The notes beneath the pieces were generated by a model. That model did no database searches. It had not been told where the DNA came from and worked only from the letters and a program-made list of their open reading frames with translations. This document shows positions 1 to 11,864 of a stretch of DNA of 64,000 nucleotides, in pieces; position 1 is the stretch's first letter, and each line of letters begins with the position of its first letter. Origin of the DNA: Callorhinus ursinus (Eukaryota; Chordata; Mammalia; Carnivora; Otariidae); assembly GCF_003265705.1 (NCBI RefSeq), contig NW_020312817.1, forward strand, positions 26,741,861-26,805,860, read 5' to 3'. The position numbers were made by a program, and so were the translations under genes.

Positions 1-187
1 AAACACTCAATTCTGGGTCAGACCTAAACATGCATGGATTTCATTTTTAACTGAAATTAGAGGATTTCTGTCCTGTCTTGTTGCTTCCTAAATAAGAAAA
101 GACTTGCTCAAACATGTAAGAAGTTGAAAAGTTCCAAAAATATTCTTCGTTCATTGCAAGATACTTTAATTGCACAGAAATCTAGGA

Positions 188-364
188 TTTTTTTTTTAAA
201 GATCTTATTTATTCATGACAGACAGAGAGAGAGAGAGAGAGAGAAGCAGAGGGAGAAGCAGACTCCCAAGGAGCAGGGAGCCCGATGCAGGACTCGATCC
301 CGGGACCCTGGGATCATGACCTGAGCCGAAGGCAGACGCTTAACCATCTGAGCCACCCAGGCGC
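188..364 (-). mobile_element. CanSINE (long type), minus
   Basis: T-run, (GA)n and tRNA-like head ending 'gagccacccaggcgc' in antisense. Flanked by tctagga at 181 and 365; it inserted beside an older SINE at 372. Confidence 0.93.
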
Positions 365-371
365 TCTAGGA

Positions 372-484
372 TTTTTTTTTTAAGATTTTATTTTAAATAA
401 TCTCTGTACCCAATATGGGGCTCAAACTCACAACCCTGAGATCAAGAGTTGGATGCTCTACCGACTGAGCCAGCCAGGTGCCCC
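372..484 (-). mobile_element. CanSINE (short, older type), minus
   Basis: Short form lacking the (CT)n tail: 'taatctctgtacccaatatg', 'gagatcaagagttggatgct', 'gccaggtgcccc'. A third copy of the target word, tctagga, lies at 486. Confidence 0.88.
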
Positions 485-611
485 ATCTAGGACTTTTCTA
501 GGGGCAGAAGAGTAAATCTCGAGCATACTGCCAGGGTACATTAAGAAAGCTGTCCTCTCAAAAATAGTCTTCAGGCTGAGTAAAAGATTGAGAGAAAGGG
601 TCGGTAGTGGG

Positions 612-800
612 TTAAATAATCTTCCCTCAAAATTGATGTCTACATGGAACCTTAGACTGTGACCTTATTTGGACATAAGATTTTTGCAGATGTAATTAAA
701 ATGAGGTCTACGAGCTTAGAAGATCCTTCAGGGGGCTATGGCTGATAATACCCTCCTTTCTTCCCCCTGTGCAGTACAGCCCTCTGCTTATGGATGACCT
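612..800 (+). repeat. Ancient interspersed repeat fragment
   Basis: 'gtgaccttatttggacataag' and 'cagatgtaattaaaatgagg' belong to a common old mammalian repeat. The family name is not certain. Confidence 0.5.
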
Positions 801-1128
801 TCCATAACTAAGGTCAAAAACTGGGAATGAACTCATCCTAATGAACATAGTCTTATTGCATGCTGCTATACTGGCTTGAAGAAATTGTCAGCAAGACTGC
901 TTGATCACTGTGCATTACTTTGAGTGCTAGTACTGTATAGTGTATAAGAAGTTGTAAAAACAGTGTTGACTTTTTTTCAGTCAAGATCTGTTGAGGAATC
1001 TCTCTCTAGTGGCATGATTTGGATGGAATTCTCTAGAGTTGCATGGAAACCCATTTGGAAATTGGTATAGAGTCTCAGTACTTACATCTTATACCTCTTT
1101 TGGGAACTTTTAACAAAATTATAATTTT

Positions 1129-1317
1129 GGGGACTCCTGGGTGGCTCAGTCAGTTAAGCGTCTGCCTTCGGCTCAGGTCATGATCCCAGGGTCCTGGGAT
1201 CGAGCCCCGCATTGGGTTCCCTGCTCCGCGGGAAGCCTGCTTCTCCCTCTCTCACTCCCCCTGCTTGTGTTCCCTTTCTCGCTGTGTCTTTCTCTGTCAA
1301 ATAAATAAAAGCTGAAA
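1129..1317 (+). mobile_element. CanSINE, plus
   Basis: Full-length with A-rich tail. Exact 14-bp duplication aaaattataatttt at 1115-1128 and 1318-1331. Confidence 0.95.
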
Positions 1318-1499
1318 AAAATTATAATTTTTATAATTTGTTACTTAAATGTACATATCTAAAACAGTAAAGCAGAATTTGCACTTTGTTTTTCAAAATT
1401 TTATAGTTATGTGTGGGGGCAGAGGGCATATATTAGAAATCTAAGTGCCTTTTACTCAGGTTTGCTGGAAGCCTAAAATTGTTCTAAAAAAAGAATAGC

Positions 1500-1710
1500 T
1501 TTTTTTTCTTTAAGATTTATTTGAGAGAGAGAGAGCGCACGCGTGAGCAAGAGTAGGGGGAGGGGCAGAGGGAGTGGGAGAGAGAATCTCAAGCAGACTC
1601 CCCGCTGAGCTCTTAGCAGGATGCGGGGCTCTATCTCATGACCCCGAGATCATGACCTTAGCTGAAACCAAGAGTCAGATGCTCAACCATCTGAGCTACC
1701 CAGGCACCCC
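1500..1710 (-). mobile_element. CanSINE, minus
   Basis: T-run, (GA)n, and head 'gagctacccaggcacccc' in antisense. More diverged than its neighbours. Confidence 0.9.
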
Positions 1711-2056
1711 ATAAAGAAGTCCTTAAAAATATATATAGTTAATGAGTTTTGGAGTTTTGAAATGATCTTTGCAAGTTCTTACACAATTTTACTGAGTTTC
1801 TATAATTTGTGTTTCTTGTGGTTTTATCTAGGTATTAGAAGTGCTAGGTAAATATTCTTGTTTTATTGTATTACAGAGATTATTTTCCTTTATGCTAACA
1901 TATATTTCAGACCTCTAATTCTGAAACTGAACTATAGATTTTTGTTTCGTTTTATGTAGATAATGAATTAGTTCCTAATCAGTTTTGTAATGCCTCCAAG
2001 CTGTCTGTTAGAGTCCAAAAGAGCTATAATAATCTGAAATTAAGAATACCAACCCA

Positions 2057-2257
2057 GGGGCGCCTGGGTGGCTCAGTTGTTAAGCGTCTGCCTTCGGCTC
2101 AGGTCATGATCCTAGGATCCTGGGATTGAGTCCCACACTGGGCTCCCTGCTCAGCCGGGAGTCTGCTTCTCCCTTTCCCACTCCCCCTGCTTGTGTTCCC
2201 TCTCTCACTATGTCTCTCTCTGTCAAATAAATAAAATCTTTGGGGAAAAAAAATAAA
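2057..2257 (+). mobile_element. CanSINE, plus, young
   Basis: Head 'ggggcgcctgggtggctcag'. Exact 15-bp duplication aagaataccaaccca at 2042-2056 and 2258-2272. Confidence 0.96.
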
Positions 2258-3182
2258 AAGAATACCAACCCAATATTCATTGATTATAACATGTTTTATA
2301 GTTGACCTAGAGATTGAAAACTAGGACTCTGATTTATTTCTATTTTTCTGCTTTTGTCTCATTAGGTAGTAGCAGAGCAAGTTACTGGGATGTTCTGTAG
2401 AGTTGTGGTGGGAGTTTAGGATGAGGTATACTGGCAGCAGGATTACTTGCCCACAGGGAATTATCTTTTCTAATGGAATAAAATTTCACAATTGATCATT
2501 CTTTAAACTCTTTTTACAGAGACTATTTGTGGCAGAAACACTTAACATTAATCACCTTATAAGTCTATAAATTTAAGTATAGAAACTGATGTTATCTTTA
2601 AAACTTTTTTTTTTTGTATTCAAAGTCTCTTGCCTGTTACTGTTTTTTATAAGACTTCTGAAATTCCACCCTGACTTACCCTGAGAAATTTAATGGGTCG
2701 TGTATTCACTGACTTTCTCCATTAAAATACTCTTCCAGTACTGACTCAGCAGAAACTTCAGGGAATGTTGATCTTCACCGGTAGTTGACTGTGTTTATTC
2801 AGTGGGGGGTGAACTAGAGACTTTCCTATTTCTCTTAACCTAGGTTATAAACATTTTCCATAATTTTATCTCAGATGTAAAAGCCTCCAAAAACTTTTGT
2901 GGTAATTACCTAGAAACTGGCATACTGACTTTATGCTTATTGAATTTTGCAAAAAATGACAAATACTGAATATTTAAAAATTTTGTTCTGAATATTTTAA
3001 TTATGAAATAGTATAGAACAAAAAACTTCCCTGTACCCTTTACCTCGTTCTACCAATTTTAATTTTAAATACTTTACCACATTTCTTAACATTCACACAC
3101 ATATATACACATAATACTTTTGCTCTTATTGAGAATAGGTTGCATAATATCATGCCCCTTTACCCTTTACTATTTCTGTTTC

Positions 3183-3299
3183 TTTTTTTTTTTTAAGTTT
3201 TATGTATTTAAGTAATCTCTGCACCTAACGTGGGGCTCAAACTCAAGACCCCGAGATCAAGAGTCCCATGATCTTCCAACTGAGTCAACCAGGCACCCC
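3183..3299 (-). mobile_element. CanSINE (short type), minus
   Basis: Short older form: 'taatctctgcacctaacgtg' and 'caaccaggcacccc'. Confidence 0.85.
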
Positions 3300-3328
3300 T
3301 GTTTATTTCTAAGACCAGTTATGTTCTC

Positions 3329-3524
3329 TTTTTTTTAAAAGATTTATTTATCTTTCTGAAAGAGAGAAAGAGAGCAGGGGAGGCGCAGGGGGAGAGAGAA
3401 TCCTGAAGCAGACTCCCTGCTGAGCATGGAGCCTGACAAGGGCTTGATCCCAGGGCCCTGAGATCATGATCTGAGCCGAAACCAAGGGTTGGCCACTCAA
3501 GTGACTGAGTCACCCAGGCGCCCC
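3329..3524 (-). mobile_element. CanSINE, minus
   Basis: T-run, (GA)n and 'gagtcacccaggcgcccc'. First of two SINEs in tandem at 3.3-3.7 kb; 'attctct'-like words surround both. Confidence 0.9.
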
Positions 3525-3536
3525 TATATTCTCTCT

Positions 3537-3734
3537 CTTTTTTAAAGATTTATTTATTTATTTGAAAGAGAGAGAGCACATGAGAGGGGGGAGGGTCAGA
3601 GGGAGAAGCAGACTCTCTCCTGAGCAGGGAGCCTGATGAGGGACTGGATCCTGGGACTCCAGGATCATGACCTGAGCCAAAGGCAGTTGCTTAACCAACT
3701 GAGCCACCCAGGCGCCCTCCCCCCACCCCCCGCC
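3537..3734 (-). mobile_element. CanSINE, minus, C-rich 5' edge
   Basis: Same family as the previous element. It ends 'ggcgccctcc' and runs into an extra C-rich stretch up to 3734. The 3' edge is 233 bp upstream of BIRC6 exon 2. Confidence 0.9.
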
Positions 3735-3967
3735 ATATTCTCTTTTATAATAGCTCTGGAGTTGTCAAGTTCTGACAGTTTCACAGTGATACTTTTATTT
3801 GATCTATAGTACATATTACAAGTATTAGTTGTTCTAATAATGTCTTTTAGAGCAATTTTTTCCAGTGCAAGATTAGATACTGTATTTATCTTCCATGTAA
3901 GCATTTATTTTTAATGGACTATTATTAGTCTTTAAATCTTAAGTGTTGAATTTTTTTCTTTTAACAG

Positions 3968-4149
3968 CTAAACCAGGTGGACAGGTGAAATGTCAGTATA
4001 TATCTGCGGTGGATAAAGTTATATTTGTGGATGATTATGCAGTAGGGTGTAGGAAGGACCTTAATGGAATCTTGTTGTTAGACACTGCTCTGCAAACTCC
4101 AGTTTCAAAGCAGGATGATGTGGTTCAGCTTGAATTACCTGTTACAGAG
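3968..4149 (+). CDS. BIRC6: BIRC6 exon 2
   Basis: The acceptor is 'tttcttttaacag' and the donor is gtaagt. The length is 182 nt: it enters with 2 bases that finish an Ala codon and ends in phase 0. It encodes about human residues 110-169, starting KPGGQVKCQYIS and ending LELPVTE. This is part of the N-terminal beta-propeller-like region that precedes the BIR domain. The upstream exon is not in the window, so the first codon is split. Confidence 0.95.
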
Positions 4150-6384
4150 GTAAGTTGAAATAAATCAGTGTACTTTTCTACTTAATGTACTCTCAGACCT
4201 ATTAGCTGTTAAGTTAGGTTGTTTTTTGAGGACATTATATATGTATCCCTGTTTTTAACAAAGAATTGGCTTACTGATCACATTTGTTTAATTCCTCTGT
4301 ATAATTAATTGATGCTTATCAAAGTGGTAGTTAAGTGTGAACCGTACAGGTTAAACTGTAACAGAAACACCAGAATACAGTGGCTTAGACAATATAGTTT
4401 TTTCAGTAACAGTACAGGGCTAAGTGTAGGGTTAACTTTGCTTACCTCAACACTTAGCTTCCATCCGTGAATTCATGACAGCTGTTCCAGGTCTCATTAG
4501 TATTTCTCAGTTGTAGTGAAAGCGAAAGCGAAAGCGAAAGTCCAGGGGAACACACTGGTATGACTCCTCCCTCCCTTTCTCCCTTTGTTTCTCTCTTGTC
4601 TCTTCTCCCCCTCTCCTTCCCTTCCGCTTTCTTTCTCTCCTTCATTCTTTCTTGCTCTGTTTAACAAACTTTCTCATATACACCCTTTTCATGTTCATCC
4701 CATTGGCCAGAAATTAGTCACGTGGTCACATCAAGCTGAGAAGAACGGGGAAAGAGGTAGTTCTTTTTTAAATATTAGATGGGAGGAATGAGTATTAGTG
4801 GACAACCAGTAATCTTCACTGTGTATCATATCTTTTTTTGTGTGTGTGTGTGTATCATGTCTTTTAACAATCCCAGTTTAAAATTTTAGTTATATGTATG
4901 TTTCTGTAGTGTTACATATTCATTACTTAATTTGTGGGTTCACCCTAATTTAAATTCTTTAAGTGTGCGTTGATGTTCATATGGTGTAATTTGAAAGTCT
5001 GTTTTTCAAAGTTATTAGATTTTAAATCATCTTAAATAAAATATAAGAGATTTTAATGCTGTGTTTCCTAATAAAGTGAGATACCATTTTTGTCTTCATA
5101 CAAAGTTGTTAATTATGAATTGTTTTGCATTTGGTGGTATGATTGGTTGATAAAAGCAATATAGCATATTTCCCATTTTTAGAACATGAAAATTGTCAGT
5201 GTGTATATATAAAGTGCAGTATAAATGTTTTTATTCTCTTTTTGGAAGGCTATTTAAAAAAAGATACTAACATATATCCACTTAGATTTCACATTTAGTG
5301 TCGTAACGTAGTTGTTATGTTATTGTTGAAAGTATGTTGCTGAAAGTTTGAGTTCTGAAAAGAGAGTAGCCCTCTTTTTGTCATCAGAATATTTGGATCT
5401 GGGGTCATGTCTAAAATTTTTGGATAGAGAATTAATTAGTTTTAGTTGTATTGAACATTTTTTCCTACTAATTTGAGGAATTTATACTAGATGGTAACTT
5501 AATAAGGCTGATATCCTAATAAAGGATATATATATATTCTGTGATGAAAGATGGTTATCAAACTGTTCAGGTTTTAAAAAGAACTAGAGAATTACAATAA
5601 GATATTGGAATATTTATGATGAAATAGACCCTCAAATCAGTATTTTTCATATTGTGTCTGAAGTGTTAGGTATTTACTTGACATCTGTCACCTCCTCTAT
5701 CTTGTTGGCCATTAACATCTGATGCTGATTTTCTATGTACCTAAGTAATTACAACTCTGTTGTTTGCATAATACTGTTTGTAGATCTTCCACCATCCCAG
5801 ACATCCTTTACTACAGCACATTAGTTTGTCACTGTCTTCACTAAAGTATGGGGTCTTAGGTTTGGTTGGATCAGTGTGGATGTATTCTTTTCCATATGTT
5901 AACTGTGTATTTCTGTTAAAGTAGTTCTTTTTGAATATGTGGGTAACAATACAGAGGGCTTTTTTATATTACCTGTTGACTTAGTGAATGTTCCCTCTTA
6001 CAGTTTTGCATAGTTTGAGTATTTAAAACTCACGGAAGGATTTTACATTTATCTGTTTAAACTTTTACCTTTCATTTTTGTTCATGGTGTCAGCTTATCC
6101 AGTTTTTTCTATCTTGCTTTGGTTTATAATGGCTTCCATGTATTGAAACTTCACTCTGTGGTACTACACTGAATACATTGCTTTATCTCATTTAATTTAT
6201 AACAGTCTTTCAAATCAATATATGATTAATTATATGTGATTTTAGTTTGTTTAAAAAAGTAAAAGTAGTAAACTTTAGTTATAGTACCTGTCAGAATCAT
6301 TACAAATTGAAGTATTTGAATAAGGATCTGAATGTAACATTTTTTTGTTGTGTTTAATTTTCTGTGGTCATCTTTTTTATTTAG
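4150..6384 (+). other. BIRC6 intron 2
   Basis: Apart from the GAAAGC repeat and a pyrimidine-rich stretch (4565-4660), nothing is recognised. It is notably free of SINEs. Confidence 0.85.
4518..4540 (+). repeat. GAAAGC hexamer microsatellite
   Basis: Nearly four copies of GAAAGC in direct tandem in intron 2. The spacing GAAA-N2-GAAA matches the core of interferon-regulatory-factor sites (inference). Confidence 0.85.
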
Positions 6385-6522
6385 GCACAACAGCTCTTAT
6401 CAGCATGTTTAGAAAAGGTAGATATTTCTAGTACGGAAGGTTATGATTTGTTCATCACACAGCTCAAAGATGGTTTAAAAAATACATCCCATGAGACTGC
6501 AGCCAACCACAAAGTTGCTAAG
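6385..6522 (+). CDS. BIRC6: BIRC6 exon 3
   Basis: The exon is 138 nt, exactly 46 codons, phase 0-0, with acceptor 'tttttatttag' and donor gtaaga. It encodes about residues 170-215, AQQLLSACLEKVD through ANHKVAK. The exon is symmetric, so skipping it would keep the frame and remove 46 residues. It is predicted mostly helical and lies between the first propeller blades and the BIR domain. Confidence 0.95.
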
Positions 6523-7114
6523 GTAAGAAGTTTAAAAAAAAAAAAATTACCTTGTTTGGATTGTAATAGAAAGAATACCTCCATACTTTCACTTTCTCTG
6601 TCCCCCACTCTCCACCTACCCTTGGAAATATTCCAGTTCTAGATTTCTCTCTTCTAGAGAACAAAATGTGTTTATAAGTCACCTAAAAGTTGAAACTATT
6701 TCCTGAAGTCTAAATTCAGTTTGTGGGAATTATTTTGCTTACTTTGTTCCTAAAGCTTCTGTGCTTGGTAGCTCTATATTGTTCGAGAGGCTGATGAAAG
6801 AGACTTTCTTGTTAGGTGATAAGCTTCATTGGGAAATGGAATATGTCTTTGGAAATGGGCCCATTTGGGCTTTCGTTGAAATAATTTTTTGGTAGGTGTG
6901 ATTAGGATGTCTATGTGAGAATGTGCTTTGAATTAAATCCTTGGATATATTTTACTGATTTTTCTGTCTTTTCTAAGTTATAAGTGTAATACATATGAAA
7001 TTTTTGTACCAAAGGGTGTAAGGTAGAAAGTAAAAACTGTTTTCCTAAAAATAATCTTTGCATTTGTAAGTATCTTTTTTCTTAAGTAAAATTGTGACAA
7101 TACTAAAATGTGAT

Positions 7115-7480
7115 GTACTGTCATCTTTTCTGGCTGCTATTAACGGAATACCACACTGACTGGGTAGCTTACATACAACAGAAGTTTCCTGTGCACAGTT
7201 CTGAGGGCAGGGAAATCCAAGGTCAGGGTGCCAGCGTGGCTGCGTTCTTCCTGGTTCATACTTGACTCCTTCTCACTGTGTCCTGACATGATGGAGAGGT
7301 TAGGGGATCTTTTGGGAGCCTCTTTTATAAAGGCATTCATTCCATTCACAGGGCTCTATTCTCATGACTTAAGTACCTCCCAAAAGCCCTGTTTACTAAT
7401 ACTGTCACCTTTGGGGGTTAGGATTTCAACAGATGAATTTGGGGATCAGGGGACACACACATTCAGACTATAGCATATAC
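7115..7480 (+). repeat. Ancient interspersed repeat (family not named)
   Basis: The text 'ctggctgctattaac', 'gtgtcctgacatgatgg', 'tataaaggcattcattcc', 'cctcccaaaagccc' and 'gggggttaggatttcaac' is a well-known mammalian repeat motif series. I recognise the pattern but cannot name the family with certainty. The ORFs at 7140-7349 and 7228-7473 are by-products. Confidence 0.55.
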
Positions 7481-8904
7481 CTTGCTTTTTTTCACTTAAG
7501 AATGTATCTTTGAATATTTTTCCTATTAATCCTCAGATCAGCTGCATCCTTCCTAATACTGAATTTTTTAATATAGATTTACCATAATATTATTAACTTT
7601 TATCCCATTGATGGAACATTTTATTTAGTAAAACAGAAACCATACTATGCATTCCAACAAAGAGAATTTATCGTCAGGAATTGATTTTAACATGTATTTG
7701 AGAATTGAAGAAGTGGAAAGGAAGCCCTGAGGAAGCATACGGATAGTAACCCCGGGAAGCCGCCGTCACCTAGGTCTAAAGGAACAAGAGCTTAGGGTGG
7801 TCAGCACCTACAAATTCAGAGAATAGGCTCTGTGGGTCTGGGATCCAGGCTCCTCAGGAGGAGCTTCTGTCCAGCTGGTACCTCAGGAGCTTGAGGATCA
7901 GAGATTGAGGAGCTGAGACATGGATCTCTGAAGAGAGGTGCTGCTTGGCTGGTGTTATTACCTCTGAGGAGCTCTATGAGACTGGTTCTGGGAATGCTAA
8001 GTAAACAAAACGCAGAAGACTAGAAGAATCAACTGCTGCCACCAGGTCCTGTGCTGAATCAGCATTGACAGCAGTGACAAGTAATAGCCAGGGCAAGTCT
8101 TTTCCACCCTCATCATGCTTTGCAATTTCCATCCTGTATTCCTTTTGTCAGAACCTTACAGCCAGGAAACTGGCTGGGAAAGAAGAAATGCAGTTTGCAG
8201 AGTCCCAGCCTTAAGATGATAGGCAAGAGAAATAAAGGGTCACTTTGGAACTGACAGATAATAGTTTCATAATTGGCACAGTATACTCTTTGGCTACTCA
8301 GCATCTCCATACATACTTTCTGTGCATATTTGAACTTTTAATACAACAAAAATACTGTGTTTTTACTTTTTACACATGAAGATTCCCTCTCCCCATCCCC
8401 AAAGATGAGAGACACAAAGTTCCAATAGATATTTTACCTATCCCTAGGTGATACTAACTACTAAAATTTAGTTATTTTTAGGTCTCAACTGTTTAGGTAA
8501 TAGAACTGTGCTACCTTAAAGACTAACTACATCCAGAATTCTTGCATAAGATAAGTCTACATGTCTGTCTGCATCTGTGTATCTGGATCTGAATCTACAT
8601 CCATACATTATGTGTAATAAGAAGAGAAGAAAATATTCATAGCTACTATATCCCTCAGGTCTTTAATGGTCAAGAGGATATACTTGATAGTTACAACGTC
8701 CCTTTACTACCTATTTCATATTTGTCCTTAGCACTTCAGCTGTCAGTTGTCTTTGCATGGTGGAGTGACCCACCCAAGTCTTCACTTTTGCAGGGTTTCA
8801 ACCCTCAGTGATGCTGTTTTAGTTTTTGTAATCACCTATTCACTTTTACTATTGGACATGGAGGGACTTAGACGCACCCTGAAGGATCTCTTGGTTTCTT
8901 TCTC

Positions 8905-9092
8905 TCTTTTTTTTTTAAGATTTTATTTATTTGAGAGAGAGCACGCACACAAGCAGGGAGGGGGGCAGAGGGAGAGGGAGAAGCAGATTCCCTGCTGAGC
9001 CGGGAGCCCAATGTGGGTCTCCATCCCAGGACCCTGAGATCGTGACCTGAGCCAAAGGCAGACACTTAACCAACCGAGCCACCCAGGCGCCC
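8905..9092 (-). mobile_element. CanSINE, minus, in ERV-L
   Basis: Exact 12-bp duplication ctcttggtttct at 8888-8899 and 9093-9104. It inserted in the ERV-L remnant. Confidence 0.95.
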
Positions 9093-10696
9093 CTCTTGGT
9101 TTCTAATTAAGTTCTCCTTGTCCCTATTAGTTAGCATCAATCCAGTTTCCCCTTGTCCGTTTTAATCATACCAGTCAGCTGAATAACTGCCTTCTTTGCC
9201 TGATGATTCAGTGACAAGAGGAGCCCAATATTGCTGGGTAGCAGTCTCAGCGCATAATTCAGTGGAACCATTGTACTCCTGGTGGAACCCTCCTCCCTTG
9301 GGATGTAGGACCGCTAGAGCTTAAAGCTTGAAAAAAATCTTTGATGGGGTATTAAGTGTAATAGCGACCCTATTAGGAGAAATTGTTAGGTGTTTTTTGT
9401 TGTTTTGTTTTGATTCTAAGCATATTCATCATCCTATGAGGTAGAACCTCTCTTCCAATTAGTATTGAAAATGAGACTTCAGTAGGGCACTACACTTTTT
9501 TTTTTGGTCGGGCCAGCTCCTGGATGATAACATGGTAAGACCAGTCAGTTTCATAGCCAAGAGCCCATTGCTGTGTTTTTCTTGTTTATTTTGTTTAGTT
9601 TTGTTTTTTGCTTTGAAGTGCTTTCTTGGTCAGAAGCAAAGCTGTGTGGAATACCATGATAGTGCATAAGCCATTCTCTTAGTCCATAGGCAGTGGTTTA
9701 ATACTACGGCAGAAGCATTTTAGGTAAAACAAGTAAATGCATATCTAGAACACATATTTATTATAGTGAATACAAGTTGATGCCCAATCCATGGCTGAAG
9801 GAATCCAGTATAATCAACTTGTAATCAGATAGCTGGCTATTCCCCCTGGAAAATGGTGTGACATTGGTGGCTCAGCTTTGGTATCTGCTATTGGTAGATT
9901 AGGCAATCAGTAAAAGCTGTAGCCTAGTTAGTCTTAGTGAGGGAATGTTTGTGTTATTGGACCTGTATTATCTCCATCTCTGTTGCCATGGCATTTTGCA
10001 TACAGGTCCATTGAGCAAAGCGTTGGGAGTGGCTATGGAGAGAGGGTAAGTGACATTCATACAATGTGTATAATTTGTCCATTTCCTCTGGAGTAGATGT
10101 CTTTTGATGAGCATTTGTGTACCTCATAAATATTTTCCCAATCTGTTTATTTTGAGAGGTCTGTGCTTAGACCTTTACCCTTGACTGCGGTCCTGATCTT
10201 TCCAAATGCCTGACCATCCAGCCAAAACATTAGCTATTGTCTGTTTATCAGTGAGGATCTTCACTTATGGACAATTCTCAATCTAGACAAAGAGCACGGC
10301 CTCATATACTGGCTGAAGTTCTGCCCACTGAAATTTACCTTCACTGCTGTCCTGATTGGGTTGTAATGTTGCAGCCATCACTTTAGGGTGGTACCAGCCT
10401 AATGTGCAGAACCATCTGTACATCAGAGCCAAGGATTTTCTTCCACAGTTACCTCATAAGGAGTTCTCTGTGAAGCCATCAGTGTATAATGAGAAGGAGG
10501 GATTATAACAAGAGTAAGTATTGTAGAAGTCTGAGTTACTTGCTTGTTCAGCTTGTCCAAAACTGGCCTTTTGGACTCTCAAGACTGATCTCTTGTAAAC
10601 CACTCAATGAAAAGAGACTTGTCTTTTGTTCCCAGTATTATGGTTTGGTGTGTCATACAACATGTAGTTTATGATGGACAGCTCTGATCACACAGG

Positions 10697-10902
10697 CATT
10701 TTTTTTTTAAGATTTGTTTATTTTAGAGAGAGAGAGCAGGAGAGGGGTAGAAGGAGAGGGAGAGAGTGCATTTCAAGTAGAGTGCATTTCAAGTAGGGTC
10801 CCTCGGGGCCCCGAGGCGAGGCTCAATCTCATGATCCTGAGGTCATGTGACCTGAGCCAAAATCAGGAGTTAGACACTTAACCAACTGAGCCCCCCAGGT
10901 GC
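10697..10902 (-). mobile_element. CanSINE, minus, with internal duplication
   Basis: Target duplication ctctgatcacacag / ctctgatcgcacag at 10682 and 10903. Contains a 16-bp tandem duplication of agtgcatttcaagtag at 10765-10796. Confidence 0.93.
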
Positions 10903-11672
10903 CTCTGATCGCACAGTTATTTCATGGTTTGGTATGAATTTCTGTCAGGGACTAAGAAGCCAGAAACTGTTCTGAAAAGAACAGTTATTTACAGGGGAGG
11001 TTGTGGCTTTACCCTAGCACTGTGCTAGTGATTGTCCCAGTTCAGCTTGCCAGACAGGCCTTTCAGCATCTTTACTTGCTGTACACACTTCTAGTGTCAT
11101 TGTATATGCCCAGTGGTAAAAGTGGCAGAACATCTTGTGGTTCAGCCAGGACCTGCTGCAGAGCTTCTTGTTCCGTGCCTATATTCTTTGATAATTGAAT
11201 TAGAGTAGCACATTCAAATATGTTGGATAGTGGGTCCAAAATCCAATTAGGCCCACCAAGCATTGTGCCTCTTTTTCACTATTTGCTTTTATAAGTTGTA
11301 GCAACTTGTCTTTCATGTTGGAGGAAATATCCTGACATGCTCAGACCACTGGACTTCCAGGAACTTCACAACGGTTGTAGTCTGAGTTTTTCTGGGCATT
11401 ATTGATCCTCTCTGGCTTGCTGTGTCTTAGTAAGGCATGTAAGTTCCTTGCTACTTCCTCCTCATCTGGACCAGTCAGCGTGATGTTACAGTGTGTTACA
11501 GCATGATGTAGTAGACCAGTGTGGTGAGCTGTGGATATTAAGTTGATCAAGATTTCTACAGACTAGATATGGTAAAGAACATGAGCAATAGTCCCAGGGT
11601 AGGACTGAAGATTGATTGTTACTGCCAGATAAAAGCAGTCTACTTTTGGATGTTTCTTAAAAATTAATACAG

Positions 11673-11864
11673 AGGGGTGCCTGGGTGGCTCAGTTGTTAG
11701 GTGTCTCCCTTTGGCTCCGGTCATGATCCCAGGGTTCTGGGATCGAGCCCCACATCGGGCTCCCTGCTCTGCGGGAAGCCTGCTTCTCCCTCTCCCACTC
11801 CCCCTGCTTCTGTTCCCTCTCTCGCTGTCTCTCTCTGTCAAAATAAGTAAATAAAAATCTTTAA
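11673..11864 (+). mobile_element. CanSINE, plus, in ERV-L
   Basis: Head 'ggggtgcctgggtggctcag' and tail 'aaataaaaatcttt'. Flanks 'aaaattaatacag' and 'aaaattagtataa' suggest a diverged duplication. Confidence 0.92.

Larger units (their letters stand above)
1..3967 (+). other. BIRC6 intron 1 (3' part)
   Basis: Holds eight SINEs and one old repeat. The stretches 800-1114, 1718-2041 and 2273-3182 show no gene or recognised repeat. The sequence is AT-rich with no CpG island. Confidence 0.9.

Noticed and set aside
3480..3520. tRNA-like sequence heads in SINEs
   Set aside because: They belong to tRNA-Lys-derived CanSINEs; no intact tRNA gene with cloverleaf and terminator was seen.
11341..11550. 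Antisense ORF as a possible domesticated viral gene
   Set aside because: Short, bounded by frameshifts and SINEs, and part of a decayed ERV-L; no evidence of selection visible.
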